NCBI GenBank assembly: GCA_041742255.1
Contig: JBGSIZ010000334.1
Location: forward strand, 1-13,805
Origin: JBGSIZ01 sp041742255
Lineage (GTDB): Bacteria > Pseudomonadota > Alphaproteobacteria > Rhodobacterales > Rhodobacteraceae
DNA length: 13,805 nt
Reading direction: 5' to 3'
In this document: positions 13,627 to 13,805 of the stretch, piece by piece
Layout: each line of letters begins with the position of its first letter
How positions within the stretch are numbered: the stretch's first letter is position 1
Made by a program: the position numbers and the translations under genes
Notes under the pieces: generated by a model
Told to the model about the DNA's origin: nothing
Seen by the model: only the letters and a program-made list of their open reading frames with translations
The model's database searches: none

Positions 13627-13805
13627 ATGCAGGATTGGCTGTGGGCGACGGCATCGGACCTTGGCCGGGGGATTGGGGCAGGGCAGATTGACCCTGTGGC
13701 CCTGACCGACACCTATCTGGCGGCGATTGCGGCGCATCCCTATCGCGACCGCATCTATGCCCGCGTCACAACCGACCGCGCGCGAGCCGAGGCGCAGGCG
13801 GCGCG
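13627..13805 (+). CDS. Amidase-signature-family protein, N-terminal fragment (3' end outside window)
   Basis: Only the first 59 residues are visible. The pattern ASDLGRGIGAGQIDPVALTD, then YLAAIAAHP, then IYARVTTDRARAEA matches the N-terminal helices of amidase-signature enzymes (GatA-like family, hydrolysing amides with a Ser-cisSer-Lys triad). The catalytic Gly/Ser-rich region would lie beyond the window, so activity cannot be checked. The ATG at 13627 is chosen because the family pattern begins right after it and a GGGGGCAGGG purine-rich stretch precedes it. An in-frame ATG at 13579 is possible. It is divergent from ubiH. Confidence 0.7.
   Translation, partial: MQDWLWATASDLGRGIGAGQIDPVALTDTYLAAIAAHPYRDRIYARVTTDRARAEAQAA

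Overview
The window looks like chromosome from a marine Rhodobacterales (Roseobacter-type) alphaproteobacterium. The evidence is the high-GC, dense gene packing, a CcrM-type adenine methyltransferase next to rnhB, an active-site-bearing CnoX/YbbN, and several small proteins that resemble lineage-restricted Roseobacter hypotheticals. The taxonomic assignment is inference from protein character only. I see no mobile element, CRISPR array, rRNA or phage gene.

Layout. (1) Positions 1-1440, plus strand: the 3' end of mutY (adenine-DNA glycosylase), then alkB (membrane alkane hydroxylase). (2) Positions 1451-3365, minus strand: rnhB then ccrM, ending at a clear intrinsic terminator. Three GANTC sites, the CcrM target, lie within 39 bp directly upstream of ccrM, as expected for methylation-sensitive autoregulation. 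(3) Positions 3463-5877: a block of five small proteins of unknown function. It holds a secreted Cys-repeat protein (minus) and, divergently, a secreted 93-residue protein overlapping a two-TM protein with a C-terminal OmpR/ToxR-like winged helix. These are followed convergently by two tandem paralogous ~115-residue proteins (minus). This is the least explained and most interesting part. (4) Positions 6070-6145, minus: tRNA-Arg(CCT) with its own promoter candidate. (5) Positions 6201-8092, plus: a GntR-like LacI-family repressor, with a perfect DnaA box over its putative -10, then xth (exonuclease III). (6) Positions 8096-8731, minus: an SGNH/GDSL hydrolase. (7) Positions 8866-12319, plus: CnoX-like chaperedoxin, a GMC flavin oxidoreductase, a LON substrate-binding-domain protein and a translationally coupled Trm112/UPF0434 protein. 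(8) Positions 12328-13545, minus: UbiH-type ubiquinone-ring monooxygenase. (9) Positions 13627-13805, plus: the N-terminus of an amidase-signature protein, cut by the window edge.

How the genes work together. DNA maintenance is spread across the window (mutY, rnhB, ccrM, xth). ccrM with its GANTC cluster and the DnaA box upstream of the repressor/xth pair are both potential cell-cycle inputs. AlkB and the GMC oxidoreductase could act in successive oxidation of aliphatic substrates, but they are 8 kb apart and nothing in the sequence links them. The 4179-5136 pair looks like a transmembrane one-component regulator with a co-expressed periplasmic partner, a ToxR/ToxS-like arrangement with the regulator's domain order reversed. 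All intergenic gaps are below 300 bases; the longest is about 190 bp at 5878-6069, between the upstream paralog and the tRNA gene.
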